A stretch of 64,000 bases of DNA from Rhypophila decipiens (taxonomy: Eukaryota; Ascomycota; Sordariomycetes; Sordariales; Naviculisporaceae), in the NCBI GenBank assembly GCA_033297075.1, contig MU858048.1, positions 682,001-746,000 of the forward strand. Direction: 5' to 3'. Positions 45,701-55,499 of the stretch are shown piece by piece. A program made the position numbers and the translations under genes. The notes under the pieces are model-generated. The model saw only the letters and a program-made list of their open reading frames with translations. It was not told where the DNA came from and ran no database searches. Position 1 is the first letter of the stretch. The number at the start of each line of letters is the position of its first letter.

Positions 45701-47232
45701 CCTCGCTGCGGGGAATCGTTGCAGAGCTTCGTGCATTGAGCGTCAAGCTGCGACACGATTCGGCAGCCGGGAGCACGAGGGCCGCCACTGAGCTGACGAT
45801 AGTCTCCAAACTGCTCAAAGTGGCCCAGTCTCAGCAGACGGACCAGCTCAAGGCCGTGGTCAAGGTGGAGCAGGAGGTTGACCGCTTCAACGATACCTTG
45901 AACGCAAGACTGGACTTCTACCGCCAACTGCAAACCCTTTCAGACACGGTAGCCGAATTCGAAGGGTCAACAGATGACAAGGCGTTAGCCGCCGTACTGA
46001 AGCAGGAGGAAAACTTGCACACAAAGGTTGCGACGGCAGAAGCCAAGCACCGCTATCTGTTGCATCTCAAGGAGGCTGATAACCGGTCCGAGGAGCAGAG
46101 GATGTGCGTCATCTGCCAGACGACCTTCTCAGTCGGCGTCCTGACGGTCTGTGGTCACCAGTTCTGCAAGGAATGCATCACCTTGTGGTTCAAAGCACAC
46201 CGGAACTGCCCAGTCTGCAAGAGGGCCCTTAACCACTCCAACTTGCATGATATCACGCTGAAACCGCAGGAGCTTAAGGTTCATTCAGAAGCCCACCACG
46301 GTGGCGGCAGCAGTTCTGAAGGCCAGCAGCACCCTTCCTCGTCCTCGCCGACTACCAAGAAGATATCGACCATCTACACCGAGTTCAACCCCGAGAAACT
46401 AGCCGAAATCAAGAATATCGACCTTGAAGGGCCATGCTTCACCACCAAAGTCGATACTCTGATCCGCCACCTCTTGTGGCTCCGCGAGTCGGACCCAGGA
46501 GCCAAGTCCATCGTTTTCTCGCAATATAAAGACTTTCTGGACGTTTTAGCCCTTGCATTTAAGCGATATCGCATCGGCTTTGCGGCGTTTGAAGGCCACG
46601 GGGTGACGCAGTTCCGCGAGGACCCGGGGACAGAGGTCTTCCTTTTGCACGCAAGAGCTCACTCAAGCGGGCTCAATCTCGTCAACGCCAGCCATGTGTT
46701 TCTGTGCGAGCCGCTTTTGAACACGGCGCTCGAGTTGCAGGCTATTGCGCGTGTGGATCGTATCGGCCAGCAGCATGAGACTACGGTCTGGTTGTATATC
46801 GTTGATGGGACCGTTGAGGAGTCGATTTATAATTTGTCGGTGCAGAGACGGCTCGAGCATATGGGGAGGAAGAATCTCTTGACTCTGGGGGAGGATGCTA
46901 AGGGGAAGGGGAAGAGCATAGAGTCTACGCCTGAATTGCTCGATGCGAGTCTTGACGCGGCCAATTCTATGGAGTTGCAGCAGGCTCAGCTGAGCAAGTT
47001 GATGGGCAAGGATGGAGTTGTTGGTGAGGTGGTCGATATGAAGGATTTGTGGACTTGTCTGTTTGGGCATGTTGCTAGGGAGGGAAGCAGTGGTGCTGGA
47101 CAGGCTGATGGGGAGAGGTTCCTCATTGATAATCCTGTTACCAGGGGCTTCTTGGCTGCTGAGGCGGCTGAGGAGAGGATGAGAGACATTGCAGACAGGA
47201 CTGCGTCTGCGTCTGGTGGCTCTCGCAGTTAA
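42718..47232 (+). CDS. SNF2-family ATPase with embedded RING finger (SHPRH/Irc20-type E3 ligase)
   Basis: Probable nuclear DNA translocase and ubiquitin ligase in DNA damage tolerance; 1504 aa, no intron needed. From the ATG at 42718: basic N-terminus with a KRVK nuclear-signal-like patch; SNF2 lobe 1 with LYPFQRRAVHWLL, EEMGLGKT (Lys346) and the Walker B box DEAQ (from about 480); ITGTPVK; a long charged, coiled-coil-rich insert (about 690-1110) with an acidic run; a C3HC4 RING (Cys1130, 1133, 1145, His1147, Cys1150, 1153, 1164, 1167); then lobe 2 with IVFSQYKDFLDVL and RVDRIGQQ. RING placed between the lobes is the hallmark of SHPRH/Irc20. The frame stays open 40 codons upstream but has no ATG there, which supports the chosen start. 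Rad5/Rad16 are alternatives, but the long coiled-coil insert argues for SHPRH/Irc20. Confidence 0.92.
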   Translation: MGRTRATARRGKPRPVPSDDGAKADSLAALVNFVRSLPADDGDEEQEPPSKRVKTSASGSAICIARQDLKLPRGETSLAPETATFTRQNVGDAISLHLGREDKTKKTSAFEIYSRVKRDVPGFVTQFMMPTRHLSTEVVAAVRVAKDQRVNPGPEGCIWASIDISVEQSGTSAQVSLRIQVWWNENLGVWAIPQTRAQQSLRKSCINTWYRELEHDPAPLSWSPQDFYQAAHVPDKQTFDPKLAFLQVPQLEATLYPFQRRAVHWLLQREGAKWPPTSGDGPPQIQQDISRNTSELSVSFAQVKDADGQAFYMSSLLGVATRDITPFVTAQNVRGGILAEEMGLGKTVEVISLILLHKRPECPTMVLDPYLGKELLTTPATLIVTPATLLDQWLSELDRHAPALSVMYYPGFKKATKTRDEEELVLEMARHDVVITTYDVLRAEVWLTTDEPSRAMRNAKRYERPKCPLVQLSWWRVCIDEAQMVENWTSNAAVVARLLPRINAWAITGTPVKDDVKKDLRGLLNFLRYEPFASDAKTWNDLTTFDKESFRKLFNLISMRHTKSLVRSEIALPPQRRHVITMPFSAVEEQHYQTLFEELARDCGLDSQGNPLVDNWDPEDSSVLSAMRMALDRLRQTALHPEVGNRNRRALGQKVAPMRTVAEVLDAMLEQSESAIRTDQRALLSSKLTRGQVLAGRKQVKDAQALWEEIRQKSTEMVQECRKQLDFELTEAKKRAREAAQTQDQDEAHSLEDDDDDDVISPGVGDARRRLRSALEIQHRAVFFCANAYFTIKSNEELTRPDSEEYRALDKLETEHYDGAKEIRKEILQETSGKAKKLMDQLETKAKEQLFAEMPEIQIDSPSGIESRRIVEALEQLGAALNQQANLLDDWRNHVISLLLKDLVDEDKDETTGQEYEDSTKVQDEIDAYLKALRAAVADRNAAISGQKSFLVEHETRVALGMALDNEGPAPEKLRELLKIREAISPGFEETDTLTSLRGIVAELRALSVKLRHDSAAGSTRAATELTIVSKLLKVAQSQQTDQLKAVVKVEQEVDRFNDTLNARLDFYRQLQTLSDTVAEFEGSTDDKALAAVLKQEENLHTKVATAEAKHRYLLHLKEADNRSEEQRMCVICQTTFSVGVLTVCGHQFCKECITLWFKAHRNCPVCKRALNHSNLHDITLKPQELKVHSEAHHGGGSSSEGQQHPSSSSPTTKKISTIYTEFNPEKLAEIKNIDLEGPCFTTKVDTLIRHLLWLRESDPGAKSIVFSQYKDFLDVLALAFKRYRIGFAAFEGHGVTQFREDPGTEVFLLHARAHSSGLNLVNASHVFLCEPLLNTALELQAIARVDRIGQQHETTVWLYIVDGTVEESIYNLSVQRRLEHMGRKNLLTLGEDAKGKGKSIESTPELLDASLDAANSMELQQAQLSKLMGKDGVVGEVVDMKDLWTCLFGHVAREGSSGAGQADGERFLIDNPVTRGFLAAEAAEERMRDIADRTASASGGSRS

Positions 47233-47618
47233 GACGTCTTTTTGGTAGAGAATTTCTTTTCTGGAGTTATAGTTATGGCAACAGGGCAATGAATTTATGA
47301 GGTGGGAAGGGTACGGGTAGGGACAGATACCTTTTATACGGAGTACTGAAGGACGATACATAACAGGGCACTCCATATTTTTTGGGGGGCATCTTATATA
47401 TACTAGTCGTTATCTAGTTGCCGGTTTTATCTTCTCCCATGATGAATAGATACTGTACCTATCCTGATACTGCTTCTGGATACCATGGTGAGGTTTTTGA
47501 ACATGATTATCCGCAAGAGAAAGCCTTCTCAATCTCCTAGTCGGCAACCCCCAAACCGAGCGGCTTTCAGCTGGTTCCGTACCGTACATCATAAGCCCAT
47601 CGCCCTGCCATGTCTAGC

Positions 47619-47792
47619 ACATACGACCATAGGCACTGGAAAACTCGGGATCCCGTCCGCTCTCCTCTTGGTAAGCTGGTGGTTACCTGACTAGTAGTTG
47701 GGTGGGTAACCGCCAGCTTATTTACGATAAGCCAGTGGCCGCCAGACTAGTAGCTGGGTAGGTGACTACCAGCGAATCCCTGGTGTTGTATG
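47619..47792 (+). rRNA. 5S rRNA gene with internal partial duplication
   Basis: The 5' end ACATACGACCATAGGCACTG, the middle GATCCCGTCCGCTC and the 3' end GAATCCCTGGTGTTGTATGC are those of ascomycete 5S rRNA, and the two ends can pair as helix I. The gene is 174 nt instead of about 119. A block starting TAAGC at 47672 is repeated, diverged, at 47728: both carry a GACTAGTAG core, then a GGG..GGT..C.CCAGC stretch, about 75% alike by eye. Single dispersed 5S genes are normal in filamentous ascomycetes. A T6 run follows. The extra 56 nt would break helices II-V, so this copy is probably a pseudogene or variant. Confidence 0.85.
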
Positions 47793-47793
47793 C

Positions 47794-47799
47794 TTTTTT
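47794..47799 (+). terminator. Pol III T-run after the 5S gene
   Basis: Six Ts directly after the 5S 3' end, the standard RNA polymerase III stop. Confidence 0.7.
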
Positions 47800-48385
47800 G
47801 CTGATTTTCTCTTACCCATGAAGATGAAGTCGAATTCAGGCGGAAGAAGAGCTATGACTTATACGTATCCGTATACGTAATCGAGTACCGGTATCAGTAC
47901 GGTACCATTACGTCGCAGCTCCATGGGCACCTTGAAAGCGGGGCCGAGCTTCCCACCCCCGTCAACTTTACGGGTCCATCCATCCAACCACCTAGAACTA
48001 CGTCGTCAGCAAGCGGCAAGCATTCAACTTTGCTGATGACAGCGCAAGGTGTAACCTCGATTGCGATGGTAGACGGAATTGAAGAGCCGACCTCATATCT
48101 GACATACCTCCGATCACGTCGACGCTTGCCTGCCCCTCATACATAACTCGAGATTCGACGATTACTGCTGGAGACTGCAAACAGCGAGGGCCGAAGCAAC
48201 CTATATGATGGCATCGAGAACTCGGTAATCAGAGAGCCAGATCATCATCGGAAACTCCCGGCCGACTTTTTGGTCAGTGGGTGCCAAATCGAGAACAATA
48301 CCAGCCTGGGCCTGTGGCCAATTTTACTACGTAGTTGGAAGAACCTCCGCAACTCACGAAGCGACAATAGATTCCACGTCTCGCC

Positions 48386-51300
48386 ATGTCCAACTTCAGG
48401 AGGGCGCCCACTCTCGGGATGGGCGTAGGAGGTGGCCCCAAGCCGGCAGTAAACCAGAGCATCCTCAAGACGCTGCAGCAGACCGAGATGGTTGGCGGTG
48501 GAAAGCCTGTGTTGCCTGCTGGTAAGTGCCTTTGCTGCTAACCTGCTCTGCGGCAGACTACGGAATGAAACACATCTCAGGCGGACCCTATGCTCACGAT
48601 AATGCTTTCCCTTAGAAATCCTAGTGACAATCCTCGACTACCTCCCGGTCTCGGACCTGATGCGGTTTGCCCGAACCTCGCGCCGCATGCGCGAGATGGT
48701 ATACGACGACACGCGGTGGGTGTCGCGGCTACGGAGCATGGGATGTTGGGACGAGGCCGAGGCCCGGAGGCGCTTCGAGGAGGTCATGCGTCGGCGGAGG
48801 GAGATGGCGGAGCGTGCGAATAATGCCCGTGCTGCTGCGGCAGGGACAGCGGCAGGCGGAACACGGGCGTCACAACCGCCGGCGGTTGCTTCGACGACGT
48901 TATTCGATGCTGCCGTCGAAGAAGAAAAGCGGGCCCGAGGCTTGTCTGATCTCGGAGACGGGTTCGAGACGATGAATATCGGAGGCATGCCTTCTTCGCC
49001 TCCGAGGCAACGACAGTCCCAATCACAGAACAAAGATCCATCACCGGATCTCGAGACGATATTGCAGGTTCTCAAGGGGGTCAAGAGTATTAGGGGCTAC
49101 GCGAGACAGGAATACGGCAAGGTCTATGGTGCTTTGGCGCCGTTCTATTTTGACCTCGCCAAGGCAAAGAGCCACACCGACCCGGTCATATTCCAGGTGT
49201 TTCGAGACCCAGAGAGACAGGCACAAATGCTGGCGAATTTGAAGGTCTTTGCAAAGAGCGATTGGTCGCAGGGCTGGGTCCAGAGAGAGGAGAAATTGGC
49301 CAACATGACTGCCATTTTTGAAAGCGCAGTGTTGCGGGAATTTGAACAGGGGTATGAATATTGGGACGTGGACGGACGCATGAAGAAGTATGCGCATGTG
49401 CTGGAGACGTTGAGCGGGGGCACCGAGAACGGCGGGGTGAACGTCGGCGTCGAACTGTTCATCCAGAAACACCCCATCTTTACGGATAAGGAGGTGCTGG
49501 CCAACTCGATGGATTGTCTTAACCAGGCACCAGCGGATAGTATCTCGCTGGAGCCGTCGAGGAGGTTCTACGAGGTATTGCATACTAAAGTCAACGCTCA
49601 GGCTGATATCATGGAGAAGATTTTTCCGAAGCCGGGGCCTGTATTCTGGGCTTTCCTGGCCAAGGTGAGGGAAGACATCATTATGGAATACGTTATGCCG
49701 CTTTTCGACGAGTCCCACGAGAGGAGCATCGCGGCCTACTTGAAGGCTGTGTCAGGGCTGTTCGAGCAAACGATGCAGTTCCTGACAACCTTGACACCAC
49801 CCAAGGGTGTTACCAAAGAGGAGCAAGCGACGGCGGCCAAGGAGATTGCCCTCAAGATCTTTGAGCCGCACCTTGACCTCTATTTACAGGATGAGCTGGA
49901 TCACTTTACAAAGCAGGCTGAGCGGGAGGTGGGCGAGTGGGAGAAGAAGCTGTCGGAGCAAGATGCCAGTGTTGAGTCTTTCTACATGGCCAGCTTTACG
50001 AACCGGCAGGCCGACAAGAAAGACTTTCTGACTTCTTTCAAAAAGGTTGTTATGATGCCAGTCACGGTATTACCTACAAGCCTGGGTCTCCCACTTGGCT
50101 CACCTTTTGCGAGCTCAAAACCAGCTTCGACGGTTGCGAATGCGAATGGTTTGCAACCGACGACTCCTCAGCCGTCTAGGCCACACTCGCCTAGTCTCAC
50201 AGGCGGGAGCATCGAGAGAAGTGGAAGTCCTTTACCTGGAAAGGCACCGACAGACGAGCTGGCTGCGAAGGCGGCCTTGATGACCTCTCGACTAGAGGGC
50301 ATCAAGTCCCTCTTTAGCATCGAGGTTGCGCTCAGTCTGGTACACAATGCCAAGGCAAGTCTCGGACGGATGGCTGTTTTTATTCAGCTAGGGGGCCAAG
50401 CTGGCGGTGAGGCACGCGAGCAGTGCGAGAGCGTCTTTGTGGCCCTCCTCCGAATCCTGGGTAATGGACATGTCAAACCGGGTTTCGACAAGGCCGTCGC
50501 GCATCTATCCCAGTACAACCCACGCGAGGTCAGCAAGCACGACAAAGGGGGCGTTGCGCCCCTGGTCACCTTTATCGAGCTGGTCAACGTGGGCGATCTC
50601 ATCTCGCAAATGATTGACGTTTTCTACGAGCAACAGCTGGCCGGCCCAAAGATTGCCGACCGGAACGACTTTTTGGACCCCGCGGGTCTGGCAAAGAAGA
50701 AATTCGAGCAAATGTTGGACGAGAGCGTCGCCGCTGGCCTTAACAAGGGCATCGACGTGCTCATGGACGAGGTCGAATACATCTGCGCCACGACCCAATT
50801 ACCTACCGATTACAACCCAACCACACCGGACATGGCAGCCGCCGCCGCAGCCAATAATGGTTCGGATGCTGCTTCCCAGCACGGCGGCGCTGCTGCCCTT
50901 GCTAGCCCTTTACCGTTTGGACGACTCGACATGGACATTGGTCCCACGCACACAGCACAGAGGATACGAGACCTCGTCGCGTCCCACACCAGCATGTTGA
51001 CCGGCAGCACAGACAAGTCGATGCTCGACGTCTTCAACGGCGAGGTCGGTCTGCGCCTCTTTACAGCCGTGTGCAAGCACCTCAAACGGCAGCGCATCAG
51101 TAACATGGGCGCCATCAAACTCATCGCCGACATGAACTTGTACTTTGAGTATATCCGCACATTGAAAAACCAGGACCTGCTGGCTTACTTCAAGGCCCTG
51201 AGGGAGCTGAGCCAGATTTATCTCATTGATTCCAAGCATGCCAAGGAGATGGCGACTATTATTGCCGATGGAGACAGGTTTGGGGGTATCTTTAGGGCTG

Positions 51301-51398
51301 AGGAGGTCTACGAGTATGCGGAGCGGAGGGCGGATTGGTATATCGTGCGTAAGGATGTCGAGAGGGCCATGTATGGGCTTGAGTGTAGCCTTATGTGA
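48386..51398 (+). CDS. F-box protein recyclin-1 (Rcy1/Pof6) with Sec10-like domain and CAAX end
   Basis: Acts in endocytic recycling and late secretion; in yeast it joins an F-box (Skp1 binding) to an exocyst-like region. Two exons: 48386-48521 and 48616-51398 (94-nt intron); 972 aa. The intron splits the F-box: the join gives LPA-EILVTILDYLPVSDL. Layout: short Gly-rich start; F-box (about 43-85); Ala/Arg-rich linker; then a long helical Sec10-like region with LETILQVLKGVKSIRGYA, PVFWAFLAKVREDIIMEYV and the signature YNPREVSKHDKGGVAPLV. Two low-complexity inserts follow (Pro/Ser-rich near 50130-50230 and Ala-rich near 50830-50900). The last four residues, CSLM, form a CAAX box whose terminal Met favours farnesylation; yeast Rcy1 also ends in a CAAX box. 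Confidence 0.93.
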
Positions 51399-51920
51399 GC
51401 TCTCCTTCATGTCTACTTACTTGATACAAATATGAAAATTGTGAATCACCCGTTATATACCTTGACTGGGCAAGAATATATGCCCTGAAATTGGACCAGT
51501 GTCTGTATAAAAGTAGTAGTGCCGGTTTATTAAATCCTTGACAAAGACACATGGTTGATAAAGGCTTGCGAACAATGCAGATTGAACAAGATGGAATATC
51601 TTTGTTATGTGGGAATCTATAAATGACGATAACCAATCAGCACACGCAAGGAAGAGAAACGTCCAAGCATAATGTGTTAATAAAGATGGAAGACATAATA
51701 GTGCGCCCTATAGCAGTGGTAGGATCGGCGGCAGCGGCAATCTTCTTCTTTTTACCTCAGTTCTCGCTCAAGTGCTCAACTGCCCATCCAATGATCCATT
51801 CATCGGTCTATCTTTATATGTAATATATGTCTTATGTCTTCTAAAGAGGTTCAATAAGGTGAAGAGAGAGAATCCATAAAGGTGAAAGGAGAGGACGCAT
51901 GGAGGTGAAAAGAGATCCAT
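51399..51920. other. Convergent 3' region between recyclin-1 and ADE4
   Basis: Short convergent intergenic space holding both 3' UTRs, a degenerate ADE4 duplicate (51703-51778) and, around 51464-51530, sequence resembling the subterminal repeats of the transposon at 7069-8057. Confidence 0.5.
51703..51778 (-). pseudogene. Degenerate duplicate of an ADE4 C-terminal segment
   Basis: Seventy-six bases align without gaps to 52159-52234 in the last exon of the neighbouring ADE4 gene, with 13 differences (83% identity). Twelve of the 13 are transitions, nine toward A/T in this copy. On the minus strand it still reads EHLSEN, then a stop where ADE4 has CGA (Arg), then [18 protein letters not shown]. 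It lies past the ADE4 stop, so it is not part of the protein. Confidence 0.75.
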
Positions 51921-53834
51921 CTAGTGATGTATGCCAGTATCCGAGGCAATATTATGGATACTGATATCTTCCCTATTCGCGGGACTCCTTGGGCCAGTAG
52001 GCTCTTCCGCGTCGACTGTTCCATTTGCGTGGCCATTGGTGCCAACTTCTCCATCACCCTTAGTCCGGACAGCGACATCTTGTTGTTGTGTCTCGTTGTC
52101 AGCGGCGGCGGTATTTACTGGACCACCGTTGGCGACCAGAGACGGCGAGCCAGGAGTCCGCCCCGTGGCAGTGGTGGGATCCGCGGCGGCAGCAATCTTC
52201 CTCTTCTTGCCTCGGTTTTCGCTCAAATGCTCAAAGTATCCCTCCGGAACCTCGGTCTTGTACTTGCCGCAAAAGACACCGATCTCAAAGTCCGTAATCT
52301 CGCCGTTGTCTGAAGCCTCGGTGCAGGCGGCTTTGAGGTCGTCCAGGTCCTGGTAGATGACGTCGTCGGCGTCGATGTGACGGGCGATGTCCTCGCGCGT
52401 CTTTTCGTGGGCGATGAGCTCGGTTGGCGACGCTAGATCGATTCCGTAAATATGCGGGTGCTTGATGGGCGGCGCGCAGCTGGCGAAAATGACCTTCTTT
52501 GCGCCGGCTTCTCTCGCCATGGCGACAATTTCGCGCGAGGTGGTTCCTCGGACGATGGAGTCATCTACGAGACAGACCACGCGCCCGCTAAACTCGGATT
52601 CCATAGCACTGAGCTTGCGACGGACACTCTTCTGCCGCGCCTTTTGGCCGGGCAAAATAAATGTGCGGTAAACATATCTGTTCTTGATGAAGCCATTCGA
52701 GAAAGGCTTGCCGAGCCTCTCGGAGACGATCGCCGCGGCGGTGCTGGACGTTTCGGGGACGGGGATGATGACATCGATCTCCTTGAGTCTCTCCTCTCCG
52801 AGGATCTCCTTGATCTTGTCGGCGAGCTTGGCGCCCATGTTTTGTCTGCTGCGGTTGACCGAGATGCCGTCCATGATGGTGTCGGGGCGGGCGAAGTAGA
52901 CATATCTAGGTAGGGTTAGGGTTAGCTTAGCGTCAGGGTTGGCTTAGTGTCAGGGTTCATACTCAAAGATGTCGGGGGAATAGCCTTGTCTGGGGGCAAC
53001 CTGGTGATATTGGGGCTCGCCTCCTTTTTGGATGAAGACGGCCTGGCCGGGGAGGATGTCCTTGATGTTCTTGAATCCCAGTTGGCGCAGAGCAATGCTC
53101 TCGGATGCCAGCATCCAATCCGTAGCTCCTTCAAGAGTAGTCGAAGGACGGGAGCCGATGACAAGCGGTCTGATGCCATGAGAATCACGGAAGGCAAGAA
53201 TTCCAAACCCGGCAATCATAGCAGTCGCAGCCCAAGCACCGGCGCATCGTTCGTACGTCTGCGAGAGCGCGCTAAAGATATCGTCTGTGTTGACACGAGC
53301 CTTGCCAGTCTCATTGAGGGCATTGGCGAAGACATTGAGCATCAGCTCGCTGTCCGAGTCGGTGTTGACATGGCGATGGGCCTCTTTGTCGAGGTAGTTG
53401 CGCAGAGCCGGCGCATTGATGAGGTTGCCGTTGTGGGCGAAGCAGATGCCGTATGGAGAGTTGACGTAGAAAGGTTGGCTTTCGGCGCCCTATATGCAGC
53501 ATGAGAACTGGTTAGTACAAGATTATACAATCGTCAAGCGCCCCCGAATGTAGAGATTGGGGCTTACAGAGCTCGTTCCAGCAGTAGGATACCGAAGATG
53601 GCCAAGGCCCATGAATCCGGGGAGATCGACAACGCGCTTTCCATCCTGGAAGACCTTGGAGGCCATGCCATTGCCTTTGCACTGAAATATCCTGCCTCCC
53701 TGGGCGCAAGTCGCAATACCGCAGGCATCTTGTCCACGGTGTTGGAGGTAATACAAACTCTCGTGTAGATCGACCGATGCGTCGGCAGTGTACGACTCGG
53801 TGTCACCGAGGATAAGAGCGAGGATGCCGCACAT
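51921..53834 (-). CDS. ADE4: Amidophosphoribosyltransferase (glutamine PRPP amidotransferase)
   Basis: First committed step of purine synthesis: transfers ammonia from glutamine to PRPP. Three exons: 53834-53568, 53489-52963 and 52905-51921 (introns 78 and 57 nt, the first with a TACTAAC branch site); 592 aa. Joins give [14 protein letters not shown] and [14 protein letters not shown]. It starts MCGI, so Cys2 is the N-terminal glutaminase nucleophile with no propeptide. Later landmarks: [30 protein letters not shown], and the PRPP loop [15 protein letters not shown]. No iron-sulfur cysteine set is evident, as in yeast. The last 110 or so residues after GYFEHLSEN are a basic, then low-complexity, tail not needed for catalysis in the family. 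The PRPP synthetase at 9262-10707 makes its substrate. Confidence 0.96.
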
Positions 53835-55499
53835 TGTGTGTCTTGTCGTACGGTTGGTTGGTTATGCTGTGATAACGGTATGATCTCGACTTCTCTCCCG
53901 TATATCTCTCGTTGCCAAGATAGATTGGATCGAACTTATTCGGGAATAGGCGTAAGCTCAGCCAAAGGCGTCTTCCAGCAACGGGCGAAAAAAGCGCGGC
54001 AAGGGTTGGATCGGCAACGAGTTTGCTACTCGGATAAGGGTTCCAGTCGCTATCTTTCTTCTACCGGTGGAGGGGTCACAAGAGGCAGAACCCTTGCCAA
54101 GGTGCCGAGATCGCTTTTTCTGGAGAAGTTGTGGAGTTTATGAAGAACGCGGGAACGTTTTATAACCAGCAGTGGAGGAGGATGGAAGTGGAAGTCTTAT
54201 AGAAAGAGTCTCAGAACTGACAACTTTTTCTCAAGAGTCCATTTCCAAAATGTCAAGTGCAAGAGAAAGATAGTCGCCAATCTGAAAAGGCGGTGGCGAG
54301 TGCGAGAGCCTGGGGTCCATTTTTTGAGGTTTTACCGGATAATTGGGAAGGTAGGTTACTGTTTTGAAACAACTCACAGACTTTGGGGAACATCATTAAC
54401 TTTTTTTTTCTGACCAAGAGGGCAAATTTTTTTTACTCTCGGGGCCCATTGCTCAAACGGTCAAAAACCTTCCTCATGCACATGAAAACTGCGGGGCACC
54501 GATGCGAAGCGATGAAAGCCTCTATTCCATGGCGGGGTATGTGGCTTATCGATTGGCTGCTTACTCCGCTATCGCCCGCCTTGTTGTGCGACAGCCCAGT
54601 TAAGCGTGTAACGGCAGATCGGATAGGGGGCCATGGCGGTGGAGATATCACCACGTGGACCCTTGAAAATTACAGTAGTTTCTGGGCTGAGATCACCAAG
54701 TCGATCTGTGTATGGCGTGTATGGGTACAGAGTATTGTAGCATGTCTGTACGAGTATCGCTGTACACATGGGAGCTTCCAGGCGTGGGGGAATCCCGTTA
54801 TCTTTTGGTTAAATAGAAGGTTCAACTTCGAGGAAAGTATGAGTATTGCCCAGATAGGAAAATACCTAGTTCGCACTAGGGAGAGCGTCCATTTATAGGA
54901 ATATGTGTACCGAATATGTCATTTCATTTCAGCCAAGTGATAGAGCTCCCTTTCATCAGCTTCTGGAAACTCTTATTGGCAGTCTTTTCTCAGTCCGGCT
55001 AAGGGGTTGTCAGTGTATAACTACGTATACATATAGAGGCAGGGAAATAACAGACACTGGGCTTGGCTTGGCTTGAATTCTGTAATCTCATGGGGTCTAG
55101 CTCAGCACCCGCCTGTTACCTAGTAAAAGGATAACAAAAAGGTGCCCAAGTAGTAAGTATGGGGGTACCCAGCTCAACGAGAGGACCAAGGAGAGTGGTA
55201 AGGAGACAGGGCCAGATCCCTAGGTACTTGACTCGGACTCGTGCCTCTCCCTCCAAATCACTCATATCATAGTTCTTTTGGTTGGACAGCCCAAACGAGA
55301 TGGATGGTGACTACTGCAGTCTAAAATGATTGCATCCACAAAACTGCCCGAGACTCGGGGATCTTGTAACGCTCGGTCTCTGCTTGTCCCTCACTCCCTG
55401 CCCCTATGCCTGTCATGTTGCTTGTCCTGTCCTTACAGCTGGGTTCTGCGTTACAATATATCTCACACAGCTGTCTCTGTTTGGATATTGTTGAGAATC
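53835..55499. other. Intergenic: ADE4 promoter and MKT1 3' flank
   Basis: About 1.7 kb. The left part holds the ADE4 promoter and the right end the MKT1 3' UTR. A plus-strand frame of 171 codons at 54383-54898 shows no family resemblance. No other feature recognised. Confidence 0.5.

Noticed and set aside
47672..47720. Foldback repeat first taken for a small transposon
   Set aside because: The surrounding sequence is a 5S rRNA gene, so the inverted repeat is part of its duplicated arm.
9262..53834. PRPP synthetase and amidophosphoribosyltransferase as a purine gene cluster
   Set aside because: More than 40 kb apart with unrelated genes between; fungal purine genes are normally dispersed.
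54383..54898. Plus-strand frame of 171 codons upstream of ADE4
   Set aside because: No domain recognised and it lies in a promoter region; probably chance.
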